From contig CAUEEP010000759.1 of assembly GCA_958450365.1 (NCBI GenBank), positions 466,001 through 530,000 on the forward strand: DNA of 64,000 nucleotides, written 5' to 3'. Position numbers and translations under genes: made by a program. The notes below the pieces were generated by a model. It saw only the letters and a program-made list of their open reading frames with translations, was not told where the DNA came from and ran no database searches. The stretch's first letter is position 1, and every line of letters starts with the position of its first letter. The DNA comes from Mesorhabditis belari (Eukaryota; Nematoda; Chromadorea; Rhabditida; Rhabditidae). Below are positions 49,937 to 60,173 of the stretch, one piece after another.

Positions 49937-52900
49937 ATGATTCTTCGATTAGCCCAGTATTTCTTAGCATTCTCTAAAATTCTCCTTGCTTTACCAGTGA
50001 ATTTCGACAATCTGCGAGATCCGATCGTTTTCACCGTCAAAAGGGAAAATGGTGAGAAATTCTCACGGTTGAATGTATTTGAATTTGTAAATCCTGTAAT
50101 TTTCTTTTATCCTATCACATTTTCCATTCAGAGCACCCCAATCAGCCAACAATGCCACCACTGTTCAACCACGCGAGGAATGAGGTTTTTTTAATGGAAT
50201 TCTTTAGCTCCATGAGTCTATCTAGTACATTTGTCTAACTAGTACATTTGTCGAACTAGTACATTTGCCAACTAATACATTTATCTAACTAGTACATTTG
50301 TCTAACTAGTACATTTGTCGAACTAGTACATTTGTCTAACTAATACATTTATCTAACTAGTACATTTGTCTAACTAATAATTTATCTAACTAGTACATTT
50401 ATCTAACTAGTACATTTATCTAACTAATACATTTGTCCAACTAGTACATTTTCTTTAAAAAGTTGGAGTATACCAAACCAGGATTCTTCTGGCTGGATAT
50501 CATCGACTTACCTCTAGACCGGAGCTGTTATTATCTAGTGTGTGGGATTGGGCTCAAATACTGTCGGATTTCGGGTCTAAAACTTTGATGCCAGATATCT
50601 TATGATACAGAGCTCTATTGGAAAAACAAAAAGGCTACAAATTTTCCTACAAAGTGAATAGAAATTAATCAAATACTGTCGGATTTCGGGTCTAAAACTT
50701 TGATGCCAAATATCTTGTGATACAGAACTCCATTGGAAAAACAAAAATCAGATTCGGAATCCCCACTCAAGGCTCTATCAAATGTGCGCATCAAAAAGGC
50801 GATCTTGATCTGGGCCTAGTAAATTCTTCATTCTACCTGGCACTTTTTCAAGCTTTAAGTGAAGCAATTTAAAGAAATTGAAAGAAAAGTATTGACTGAT
50901 TACAGGAATTTACAGTATATTTACAGTAGACGAAACTTTTCAGCCAATCCTCATCGACGCCTCGAGTTTCAATCAACTCTTCAAGCAGTATGAGATTAGT
51001 GAGTTTCAAGTCGATTGAGTTTCAAGTCGATTTCAAGTCTCTAGAAAGCTCTAGAAAGTTCTGAATCAAAGTAGGCTGTGTTTCTGAGTGTTACAAGGAT
51101 TTCTGAGTGTTACAAAGTTTCCTCTAAAGTGAATAGAAATTCATTTTGGTTAAGCTTCTTCATTTTTATTTTATTTTCAGCAAAAAGTGAACTAAAACCA
51201 TTTAAATATCAATTCAACGCGATGCCCGATTCACCACGCACAATCATTTTACCGGCTCGGAATTTCATTGTAAGTTTCAAAAGATTCGAAGAATTCGAAG
51301 AGTTTAGTAAGGTTTTAAAGCTTTACAATTCTATATTATCAGAAGAATATCAGAATGTTATTGTTATTGTAAATAATCCAGTTGGACACGCAGGTCCTTT
51401 TATGGATTGAAGTTGGGAATAAAAAACATGGTCGGCGCCGGGATTCGAACCCGCGACCTTTCGCTTACCAATGAGCTACACCAGCATCAATTCGATTGCC
51501 ATCAGGATAGGGTCTTATGCCTTACTATCCCCTTTTATGTTAGTTTTAAATTTCAGCAAAACATCGCGCAAAGTGTCGTGCAAACACACAAAATGAACGA
51601 GAATGGAGACATTGGGATTAGAAGGAAATTATTGGTTTGTTAATGAGGAAAGGCAAATATCAGATCAAATTTACGATCATTTTATCTATTATGAGTTCTT
51701 TTTGTTTTTCAAATTTTAAAAACCTTGGTAGTAAAGCTGTTTGTTTGTTTGTTCGTTTGTTCGTTTGTTTGTTCGTTTGTTCGTTCGTTTGTTCGTTCGT
51801 TCGTTCGTTCGTTCGTTCGTTCGTTCGTTCGTTCGTTCGTTCGTTCGTTCGTTCGTTCGTTCGTTTGTTCGTTCGTTCGTTCGTTCGTTCGTTCGTTCGT
51901 TTGTTTGTTTCAAAATTGAGCATACTATCAATGTTTTTTTAAGTAGATTAAAGCCTCATAGTCAAAGGCCATAAATTTCACAACTAAATTCAGAGTGAGC
52001 AATTTGATTTCAGATTTTAGATGTGAAATCAAATTATTGTTTTTCTAAAAGCATTAAGATGATCTTATTAATTTAATTCTTAATTTACAGAGTCCTGAAG
52101 ATGATCCATCGCTTTTTTCAAAGAATTACATCAGCACACCAAAACCGATTCGAGATCGGGTTTGCTGTTTGGAGAATGGAAAAATCGTGAAGAAAATTGA
52201 TGGTTTGTCTTGATTGGAAATCAATTTTTCAGGTCAACTACTTTAATTGCTACTTTAGTTGCTACTTTAGTTGCTTTTTAAAGCTTATATTTCCATTTCT
52301 ATCTATCCAGTTGATTTGTAGCTTTTACTGTCTTTTGTAGAGTAGATTTGTAGATTTGTAGAGTACTTTCAGTACTGTCTTTTAGTCAAAATTGAATTGA
52401 ATACCAAATGAAACGACTCAAGCTATCAAATGAAATCCGGTTTTTATTTGATAGTTCAATCATTTCACTTTCAAATGACATTTGAAAGTTTTTGAAAAGC
52501 TTTATTTTGAAGATTTTTCATTAGCAAGAAACCGAGTGTTCAAAAACAACAAGATTCAATGATCCGATAGCTATCGCTATCAAGCTATCGCTATCAAGCT
52601 ATCGCTATCAAGCTATCGCTATCAAGCTATCGCTATCAAGCTATCGCTATCAAGCTATCGCTATCAAGCTATCGCTATCAAGCTATCGTAATTAAATGTG
52701 CTCTAACTTTGATGTTTTGACATCAAGTTAAGTTTATGTGTTTAAAAACGAGTCAAACGACAAATCAAATTCAGATTGGTTGCACATTTAATTACGAGAG
52801 CTTGATAGCGAGAGCTTGATAGCGAGAGCTTGATAGCTCTTTTTCTTCTTGTTGATTTGATCTTCTTGTTTTTGAACACTCGGTTTCTTGCTGATAAAAA

Positions 52901-55900
52901 ATCTTCAAAATAAAGCTTTTCAAAAACTTTCAAATGTCATTTGAAAGAGAAATGATTGAATTATCAAATAAAAACCGAATTTCATTTGGTAGCTAGAGTA
53001 CTTAACCTACAACTTTTCATAAAGAAAACCTAAAAAAACAAAAAACAAAAACTCTAGACTCACCTCTTCCCTCATCAATGACTCAGCCGAATCCTTTCCA
53101 TCAACAAATCAATCAAAATCAATTAGCCGGTTTGTCTTTAGGTTTACAAAATGAAACAAAAAAAAACACATAAAAGAAAAAGACAAAACTCAAATGGAAA
53201 GCTAAAATTGAAAGCTAAAATTGAAAGCTAAAATTGAAAGCTGAAACCCTTATTTTAAAGTTAAAAAATTCTTTTCAACGTCAATTGAGAAGCAATAGCA
53301 TTTCCAATAGCGTAAACCTTTGAAACATGTTTCTTTCTTCTGTTTCTTTCTTCTGTTTTTTTCTTATGTTTCTTTAAACTTTTTATCTAAAAAAATAGAA
53401 ATCCTATGACTATGCAATAACGATTACACAATATAGAAAACCTATGACTATTCAATAACGATTACACTTCTAAATGTTTAGATTTTAAATCAAATTCGAA
53501 ATCAAATTCAGATTTGGTTCAAAAAAAACCCATCCAACAGCCGTCAGAACGTCAGAATCAGCGTCAAAATCAACAATTCCCTCCCGAATTCTCAATTCCT
53601 GTTCAAAATTTTGGCGAGAGTTCGCAAAAATTGGATCAATTGAAATGGCCGGAGAAATTGCAGAAAATCAATCAGGTTTTTGGAGAGATCTATCGATCAA
53701 TTACCGTATTTTCTGTAATAGTAGTCTATAAGAGTAGTGCAGTCTGTAATATTAGTGCAGTCTATAATATTAGTGCAGTCTGTAATATTAGTGCAGGCAG
53801 GAAGGGGTTGAAAAAATAGTAGTGCGCACTACTATTACAGAAAATACGGTAATCGTTTTTCTTTCTTTACTAATTCTTTAGTTTGTCTATGGCGTTAAAT
53901 AATTTGAAGTTTTAGCTTTAGCACGTAGTTTTAGCTTTCGGACAATCAACCTATCAATCCAACATCGAATCCGGCAATGATTTCTCAAAAAACGACGACA
54001 ACTCTGTTGCCAATGAATTTAAAGATGAATATCATTCCTGATGAGAATTTACAAGCAACAGGGAAAAAAATTGGCTTAAATTCGGCATATCCTGGACTCT
54101 TGCCGCAGGTATTTGATTGATTTGAATATCTGATAATGGATCATAATTATCAGTTATGATCCATTATCAGCTATTCAAAGTTCATAGTTTTCAAGTTTAT
54201 CTTGTTCTTTCAGAAAGCGAATTTCGAGAAAACCTCAACATTGGAATCAGCTCAAGTAAGGGATTGCACAAAGTAAAAGATAAAAATAGAGTTAGCAATA
54301 ATGAAAGAAGACTTCAATGAAGATACTTGATGAAGATAGTTGATGAATATAGTTGATGAAGATACTTGATGAACTTAATTGAGGAACTTACTTGATAAAC
54401 TTGTTTAATGAAGATACTTGATGAACTTGCTTAGTGAACTTACTTGATGAACTTACTTGATGAAATTACTTGATGAACTTAGTTGATGAACTTACTTGAG
54501 GAACTTACTTAATGAACTTGCTTAATGAATTAACTTGATGGACTTGCTTGATGAACTTACTTGATGAAGAAACTTGATGAATATAGTTGAGGAACTTACT
54601 TGATGAATCTACTTAATAAACTTACTTAATAAACTTACTTAATAAACATACAGAACATACACAATTCGTAGCCAGAAAATTTGAGCTCCGTATACAAATT
54701 TTAGATCAATCCAGGAGCAAATATCATTTCACAAAGCGGTCTACTGGAAGCGCAGGTGGGATTGAGTTGCTAATATGCAGCAAGATAAGACTGACAGCTT
54801 GAGCTTTCAACCAAATACAACTCTCAATAAAATAAGCTTCAATTTTAGTGAGCGTATAAAAGTTTAGGAATAAAAGGCTTATTGTAACTTGAAACATCCC
54901 ATTCGATTTGTGAAAAATTCCAAAGTACTAGATTGAGGCGTCTTTGACCGGGTTTCTATTTAGTTACTGCTTGTGAATTGCATTAGAACTTAGTTTTTAA
55001 TCAATTATTGGATTAAACGTGGTTTTTAGCTGCTAAATTTTACTGCAAGCCTGTTGTAAGTACTGTAAGTCTACTGTAAGCCTGCTTTAAGTTTACTGTA
55101 AGCCTGCTTTAAGCCTACTATAAGCCTGCTTTAAGTCTACTGTAAGCCTGCTTTAAGCCTACTGTAAACCTGCTGTAAGCCTGCTGTAAGTCTCTTGCAA
55201 GCCTGCTGCAAGCCTGCTGTAAGTCTCTTGCAAGCCTGCTGTAAGTCTCTTGCAAGCCTGCTGTAAGTCTCTTGCAGGCCTGCTGCAAGCCTACTGTAAG
55301 TCTCTTGCAAGCCTACTGTAAGCCTACTATAAACTAGTACTTTGAATCAAGGTAAATCTACTCAAGCAAGTCAAAGCTATTCAGTCAAAAAAGGGATTTA
55401 AACCATACTTTGAATCAAGCTAAAGCTATTTAGCACTTTTGTTAGCTGTTATTTTTCTTAGAATATCTTTATTGAATTAAAAATATTCAGTTTACAAGCC
55501 TTATTGTAACTTGAAACGTGCCCATTCATTTCCAGACTCCGCCTCATCTCTTCGGCGATTCTCGAATGATGGCCAGTGAAGAAAAGTTGAATCTTCAACC
55601 GATCACTTATCAAAAAGATCTCTTTGATTGGGAGCCCACTTCAACTGAGATTTTCGATGCACAATCTTCCCCAAATATTAATGGTTTAAAAAATATTCCG
55701 GAGAAAAGTATTCCGGAAATAATTCACTCGAATTCTGTCTCCAAAACAAACTACGATCGCTTGTCGTCGAACGATTTTATCACGAAAAATGAGAATATTC
55801 AGTCAACGACCGAGGGAAGTGATTCTTCGAAAGGTGAATGAACAGTTTTTCTTAAAATTAAATCACTTTTGAAACACACTGAAAACTTTAAATGCTTCTA

Positions 55901-58900
55901 AACTTCAAAACTTGAAAGCTTTAAACTTCAACACTTGATTAAAAAGCAGTACATTTATCAGCTGGTTAAGAATTTTCTTATTTGTAAGTTTTGTAAAGTT
56001 GTAATTGTAATTGTAAAGCTTTTAAACCTTCTAGGAATCACGGAGATTTCAATAGAGTATCGCAAAATGTGGACCGCTTTGGCAAACCATTGGCATCAGG
56101 TCGAGATGAGCATGCGAAAGCTTGAGACATTAAGTTTTTCTTTTTCTTTTTCTTTTCATTTTTATTTTAAAACATTTTCTTCAGTTCTTTCAATTTAGAC
56201 TTTTATTTTTACACTGAACGCTTATGTTTCAAATTACCGTATATACTGTAATAGTACCGCACCCCCATAATGACGGTGCAGAGTGTTGCGTAGTCTAGCT
56301 TTGAACGAGTTTTTCTCGACACTGGTTTATGCTACAATGTCCGTTTAGTTATCAAAAAATAGCTGAAATTCAGGGTTATTTTTTGATACTAAAGACGCAT
56401 TTTTTGAAAGTATGGGCGCTTTGAAAAAAATGAAATACTAAAAAACTTTTGCGACTACGCGACTACGCGACTACTTTTTGCGACTTTTTCTCGACACTGG
56501 TTTATGCTACAAGGCGCGCTTTAGTATCAAAAAATAGCCCTGAATTTCAGCTATTTTTTAATACCTAAACGAGCATTGTAGCTTAAACCAGTGTCGAGAA
56601 AAACGCTTTCAAAGCTAGACGAGGCAACACTCCGCCGAAATTTTCTTGTTAAACTATTTCAATTTCGATTTTTGAAATGCTTTTGTGCTGAGTGCAAAAT
56701 TTTAGCTTTGAGAAGATCGAGATAGTTAATAATAATAGATAATAAGCCACTGCACTTAGAATTATCAACCACCCTATAGTTACTTTTTTGTTTAGCACGA
56801 TAAAATATTATAGAGCTTGTAGTTAGATTTAAAACTAAGCTTAAAACTAATCTATAGCTACAATGGCTTAATTCAAAAGCTTAACCTTTATCTTAATTTC
56901 AGTTGAAACAAGCGATCTACTCAGCCGGTCTTGACAAAGATGTCGCTGTTATATGGGACAAGTTTCACAGTTGGTTTTGCAAAAAAAAAAAACAAACAAA
57001 GGATACGAACAAAGGCTACGTTTAATAATAATATTAAATCTAGATTAAATTTAAACTTAAAGTAAATCGAATTGCAAAAATTACCGCATTTTCTTTAATA
57101 GTATTGCGCCCTGGCAGCCGAGTTGACCACTATTTTACAGTTTCCAAAATTTACCCAGAAGCTCAACACTCTAATCCCCCACAAAAGCTCATCGTCAGCT
57201 TTATTTTCTTATATTGATAAGATTTGATAAGCGGTTTTCGACATTTCAAGCAATTTAGGCTTAGGCGATCCAATATTATTAGAGAAAATACAGAAATTTT
57301 AAAAAAAACTTGTTTTGTCAGAAGCTTGTTTCAAATTAAAACAAAAGAAATCCCGTTTTTGCACCACAATTCTCCGTGATGGCTTTTGCACCACAATTCT
57401 GCTTTTGGTTTAATCTAGAACACTCATCGTCAGCTTTATTTTCTTATATTGATAGGTTCTCGCAGCCGAGTTGACCACTATTTTATGGTTTCTAAGTTTT
57501 CGCAGAAGCTTTCGCAGAAGCTCAACCCTCTAATCCCCCACAAGAACACTCGTCGTCAGCTACATTTTCCAACCCCATATCGATTGGCACAGCAAATAAC
57601 TAGACACTTTTTGGAATGACTGTAAACTCAAACTACTGTAGGCTCAAAAAAAAGGATTTCCTCGTTTGAAAATGCATAATTAATAATTTTAATGCCTACC
57701 ATGCTTTGTGAAATTAACATAATCATTGAAATTTGTATTTACCGTATTTTCTTTAATAGTATTGCACCCTGGCAGCCGAGTTGGACGATTTTACAGTTTC
57801 CAAAACGCATTTACGCAGAAGCTCAACACTCTATTTCCTTACAAAATCTCATCGTCAGCTTTATTTTCTTATGTTGATAGGCTTTGATAAGCGGTTCTCG
57901 AGATTTCGTGCAATTTAGGCGATGCTCAAGGTGCACTACTATTAGAGAGAAGACGGTAGTTATGTTCCAAGCAGGCAGAAAGACAGGCTACAGTCAACTA
58001 GTCAGATCTAGAGTCAGCTCTGACTGACGGACACTCCTATAGGGCTTCCTATAGGACAGGCTCAGTTTGAACGATCGTGACTGGCTTCTTGATTTATACT
58101 GCTTGTACCTCTCGCTAATCCCCCACCAGATCTCATCGTCAGCTTTATTTTCTGATGTTGATAGGCTCTGATAAGCGGTTTTTGACATTTCAAAACAATT
58201 TAAGCTTAGGCGATGCAATATTATTAGAGAAAATTCAGGATTTAGAAAAAAAAACTTGTTTTCTCAGATGCTTGTTTCAAATTCAAGTAAAAGAAATCCC
58301 GTTTTTGGACCACAATATGATGGCTTTTTTGGTTTTCAGTTGTAAAATTTCATTTCTAGGTTTCTAAATTTCTACATTTCTACTTTTCTATAGCTAATAA
58401 CAAATCAAATTTGCTTTTTTTTGATAGTCTCAAGTTCTTTGCCAAAACCAACTTCACAATATCCCCGATTTTTCAGCCGCCGTTCAGCCATTCATGAGCG
58501 ATTTCGCGTCGAGTTTCGCGAAAGCGCTCAAGTCAGCCGCCCGAAAATACTATCGAAAATTGAATCAAAACGAGGTTTTTTTCTTTCATTTTCTTATAAA
58601 ATCGAATCACTTGACTTGACTAAACACTTGACAATCATTTGCTTACATCTCACAGATTCGAATTAGCCCACCAGAACCAACTTTAGCTTCGTCAAATGTC
58701 AAATTGAGCTTTTGAGCTTTGAGACTTTCAACCTTTCGAGCTTTGAGACTTTCAACCAGCCACAATTAGCTTTCTTGAATTTCTCAGCTCTTAAAACTAT
58801 TGAAATAAAACTTTAAAAGCTTAAAGCTTTAAGCTAAAGCTTTTAGCTAAAATTTTGAGCTTTTTAAGCAAATTTTGAGCTTTTTAAGCCAATTTTGAAC

Positions 58901-59110
58901 TATTTAAGCAAATTTTGAGCTTTTTAAGCTAATTTTGAGCTATTTAAGCTAATTTTAAGCTTTAAACTTGATTTTAAGATCATTTTTTTGCTAAAAAGCT
59001 TTCGAATTACTAGTTTTTTCTCTGAAAAATCAAAATTGAGCCATTTTTAGGCCACTCACGATGCTATCAATCATATGAAACAAATTCTCACCGAGGAACG
59101 GAAAAATTGA
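49937..59110 (+). CDS. secreted orphan protein, about 514 aa, 15 exons
   Basis: Exons in phase: 49937-50051, 50132-50184, 50944-50998, 51181-51269, 52091-52202, 53058-53129 (or 53141), 53482-53675, 53935-54108, 54214-54255, 54705-54755, 55536-55833, 56035-56099, 56903-56969, 58477-58574 and 59051-59110 (TGA). The N-terminus is a signal peptide (MILRLAQYFLAFSKILLALP). The middle is Pro/Gln/Asn/Ser-rich (QPNPFHQQINQNQLAGLSL and ERQNQRQNQQFPPEF) and probably disordered. The last 90 residues look helical: EYRKMWTALANHWHQLKQAI, AVQPFMSDFASSFAKALKSA and HDAINHMKQILTEERK. I recognise no family. The even phase fit over 15 junctions supports one gene, but an extra exon between 50185 and 50943 or alternative donors cannot be excluded. 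Introns carry many different repeats. Confidence 0.75.
50218..50455. repeat. 17-bp minisatellite, CTAACTAGTACATTTGT
   Basis: About fourteen units with TACATTTAT and AATACATTT variants. Intronic. Confidence 0.9.
51432..51486 (-). repeat. tRNA-like sequence lacking an anticodon arm
   Basis: Minus strand: GCTGGTGTAGCTCATTGGTA (A box), then GCGAAAGGTCGCGGGTTCGA (B box) and CCGGCGCCGAC. Only about 10 nt separate the D-like and T-like arms. Its 3' half matches the tRNA-like core at 25000. Confidence 0.6.
51741..51912. repeat. GTTC/GTTT tetranucleotide microsatellite
   Basis: About 43 tetranucleotides, mostly GTTC in the middle and GTTT at the edges. All three frames are open. Intronic. Confidence 0.97.
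52400..52998. mobile_element. fold-back element with inverted minisatellites in its arms
   Basis: Outer arms: ATTTGATAGTTCAATCATTT...AAGAAACCGAGTGTTCAAAA at left, inverse at 52850-52998. Next inward: left array CGCTATCAAGCTAT (about eight units, 52565-52690), right array GAGAGCTTGATAGC (three units, 52795-52840). Centre: CGTAATTAAATGTG and CACATTTAATTACG. The symmetry is nested at three levels. Confidence 0.85.
53702..53852. mobile_element. small fold-back MITE with internal 20-bp repeats
   Basis: Ends TTACCGTATTTTCTGTAATA GTAG and inverse. Inside are three units of GTCTGTAATATTAGTGCA. Confidence 0.85.
54330..54655. repeat. 13-bp minisatellite, GATGAACTTACTT
   Basis: About 24 degenerate units (GATGAAGATACTT, GAGGAACTTACTT, AATGAACTTGCTT). 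Intronic. Confidence 0.85.
55050..55335. repeat. 11/12-bp minisatellite, CTGTAAGCCTGC
   Basis: About 24 units alternating GTAAGCCTGCT, TTAAGCCTACT and GTAAGTCTCTT. Intronic. The many GTAAG motifs mimic splice donors. Confidence 0.85.
56236..56637. mobile_element. family C MITE, inverted duplication
   Basis: TACCGTATATACTGTAATAG start. The CGACACTGGTTTATGCTACA block occurs twice and its inverse (GTAGCTTAAACCAGTGTCG) once, so one copy has been rearranged head to head. Confidence 0.7.
57087..58240. mobile_element. cluster of four family A copies
   Basis: Copies at about 57087-57297, 57430-57600 (partial, rearranged), 57740-57957 and 58115-58242 (right part). All contain CTCATCGTCAGCTTTATTTT or close variants and TATTAGAGA ends. 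It lies in the second-last intron of the secreted orphan gene. Confidence 0.8.
58845..58965. repeat. 19-bp minisatellite, AATTTTGAGCTTTTTAAGC
   Basis: About six units, intronic. Confidence 0.85.
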
Positions 59111-59287
59111 TTTGATGATTTGATTTTTGAAAGTTTATATTATTTTTAAAGCATTGTGATACAGGTTTTTCATTTTTTTTTTTCAGAAAATTCCCGCTCA
59201 ATGTGATACAGTTGGTTTTTTATAAAAATTTGTACAATTTGGGGACTTTGGGGACTTTGGGTGGGGAGTTTGGACTCAAAATGATCG

Positions 59288-59395
59288 AAACGCATCCTTT
59301 CTAGTGCACGGCTTGTGATTCTTCATTGTTTTATGATTAAAATAAAGAATTCAGTGCACTAGAAAGGGTGTGTTTATAGATTTGAGCATGAAAAC
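59288..59395. mobile_element. palindromic MITE, family D
   Basis: GCATCCTTTCTAGTGCAC opposes GTGCACTAGAAAGGGTGTG. See 28261. Confidence 0.75.
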
Positions 59396-59487
59396 GATTG
59401 GAGAGTTGAAAGATTCCCGAAAAAAAAGACGTCAAAAAACACCTTTTTATCAGTAAAAATTTAATCGGATAAGAAGAAGTGGATTGG
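59381..59487. repeat. about 107-bp direct repeat, left copy
   Basis: Matches 59931-60043 (TTTGAGCATGAAAACGATTG to AAGAAGTGGATTGG). The right copy has 6 extra bases (AAACGC). Confidence 0.9.
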
Positions 59488-59930
59488 AATTATATAAATA
59501 CTTTATTCAGAAAGAAATAAAGTGCAAAAACGACATGAAAAATGTACTAGATAAAAGATGACAAAGTCACTTAAAATCACTTAAAATGCAACGAAATAGC
59601 CCTTTTAAAATCAGACACGGTGGAGATCAAACGCAACTTGTCGGGAAGGGCATTCCAAACTTTAGTCACACGATTTACGAAAAAAGCTCTAGAGGATTTA
59701 GAGAAAGCTCTAGAGGATTTAGAGAAAGCAGATTCGGGATGCAAGATAAAAGAGCCACGCCTAGTCGCCAAAAGCCTCGAGTTTAGTCGAAAAAGATTTT
59801 TAAAAAGAGGGTTTTGATGTTTTCCTTTTACAATTTTAAAGCACTCAACCAAATCTATGATAAGACGGCGTTGTTCTAAGGTTTCAAGTGAGAAAAGTTT
59901 CAATCTATGTTTACACTTGATGGATGAGCA
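59488..59930 (-). mobile_element. LINE 3' end
   Basis: The minus strand encodes the typical C-terminus of a non-LTR retrotransposon polymerase: LETLEQRRLIIDLVECFKIV, then FVNRVTKVWNALPDKLRLIS and VSDFKRAISLHF. A 3' tail follows (CTGAATAAAGTATTTATATA on the minus strand). It is 5' truncated and flanked by 107/113-bp direct repeats. Confidence 0.85.
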
Positions 59931-60173
59931 TTTGAGCATGAAAACGATTGGAGAGTAAACGCTGAAAGATTCCCGAAAAAAAAGACGTCAAAAAACACCT
60001 TTTTATCAGTAAAAATTTAATCGGATAAGAAGAAGTGGATTGGGAATTGGATTGGGGATTGGGAATTAGATTCGAAATCGAATTCTCGCTATCAAACAAT
60101 TTGAAACATTTAAAATTTGTTTGAATTGAAAAAATTTGAAGAATTTGAATTTGAAAGATTTATCGATTTTAGG

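Noticed and set aside
51637..51974. Several long ORFs of SFVR and NERT repeats
   Set aside because: Products of the GTTC microsatellite, open in all frames.
55050..55335. Array of splice donors
   Set aside because: GTAAG recurs only as part of a minisatellite. The neighbouring exon phases are satisfied without it.
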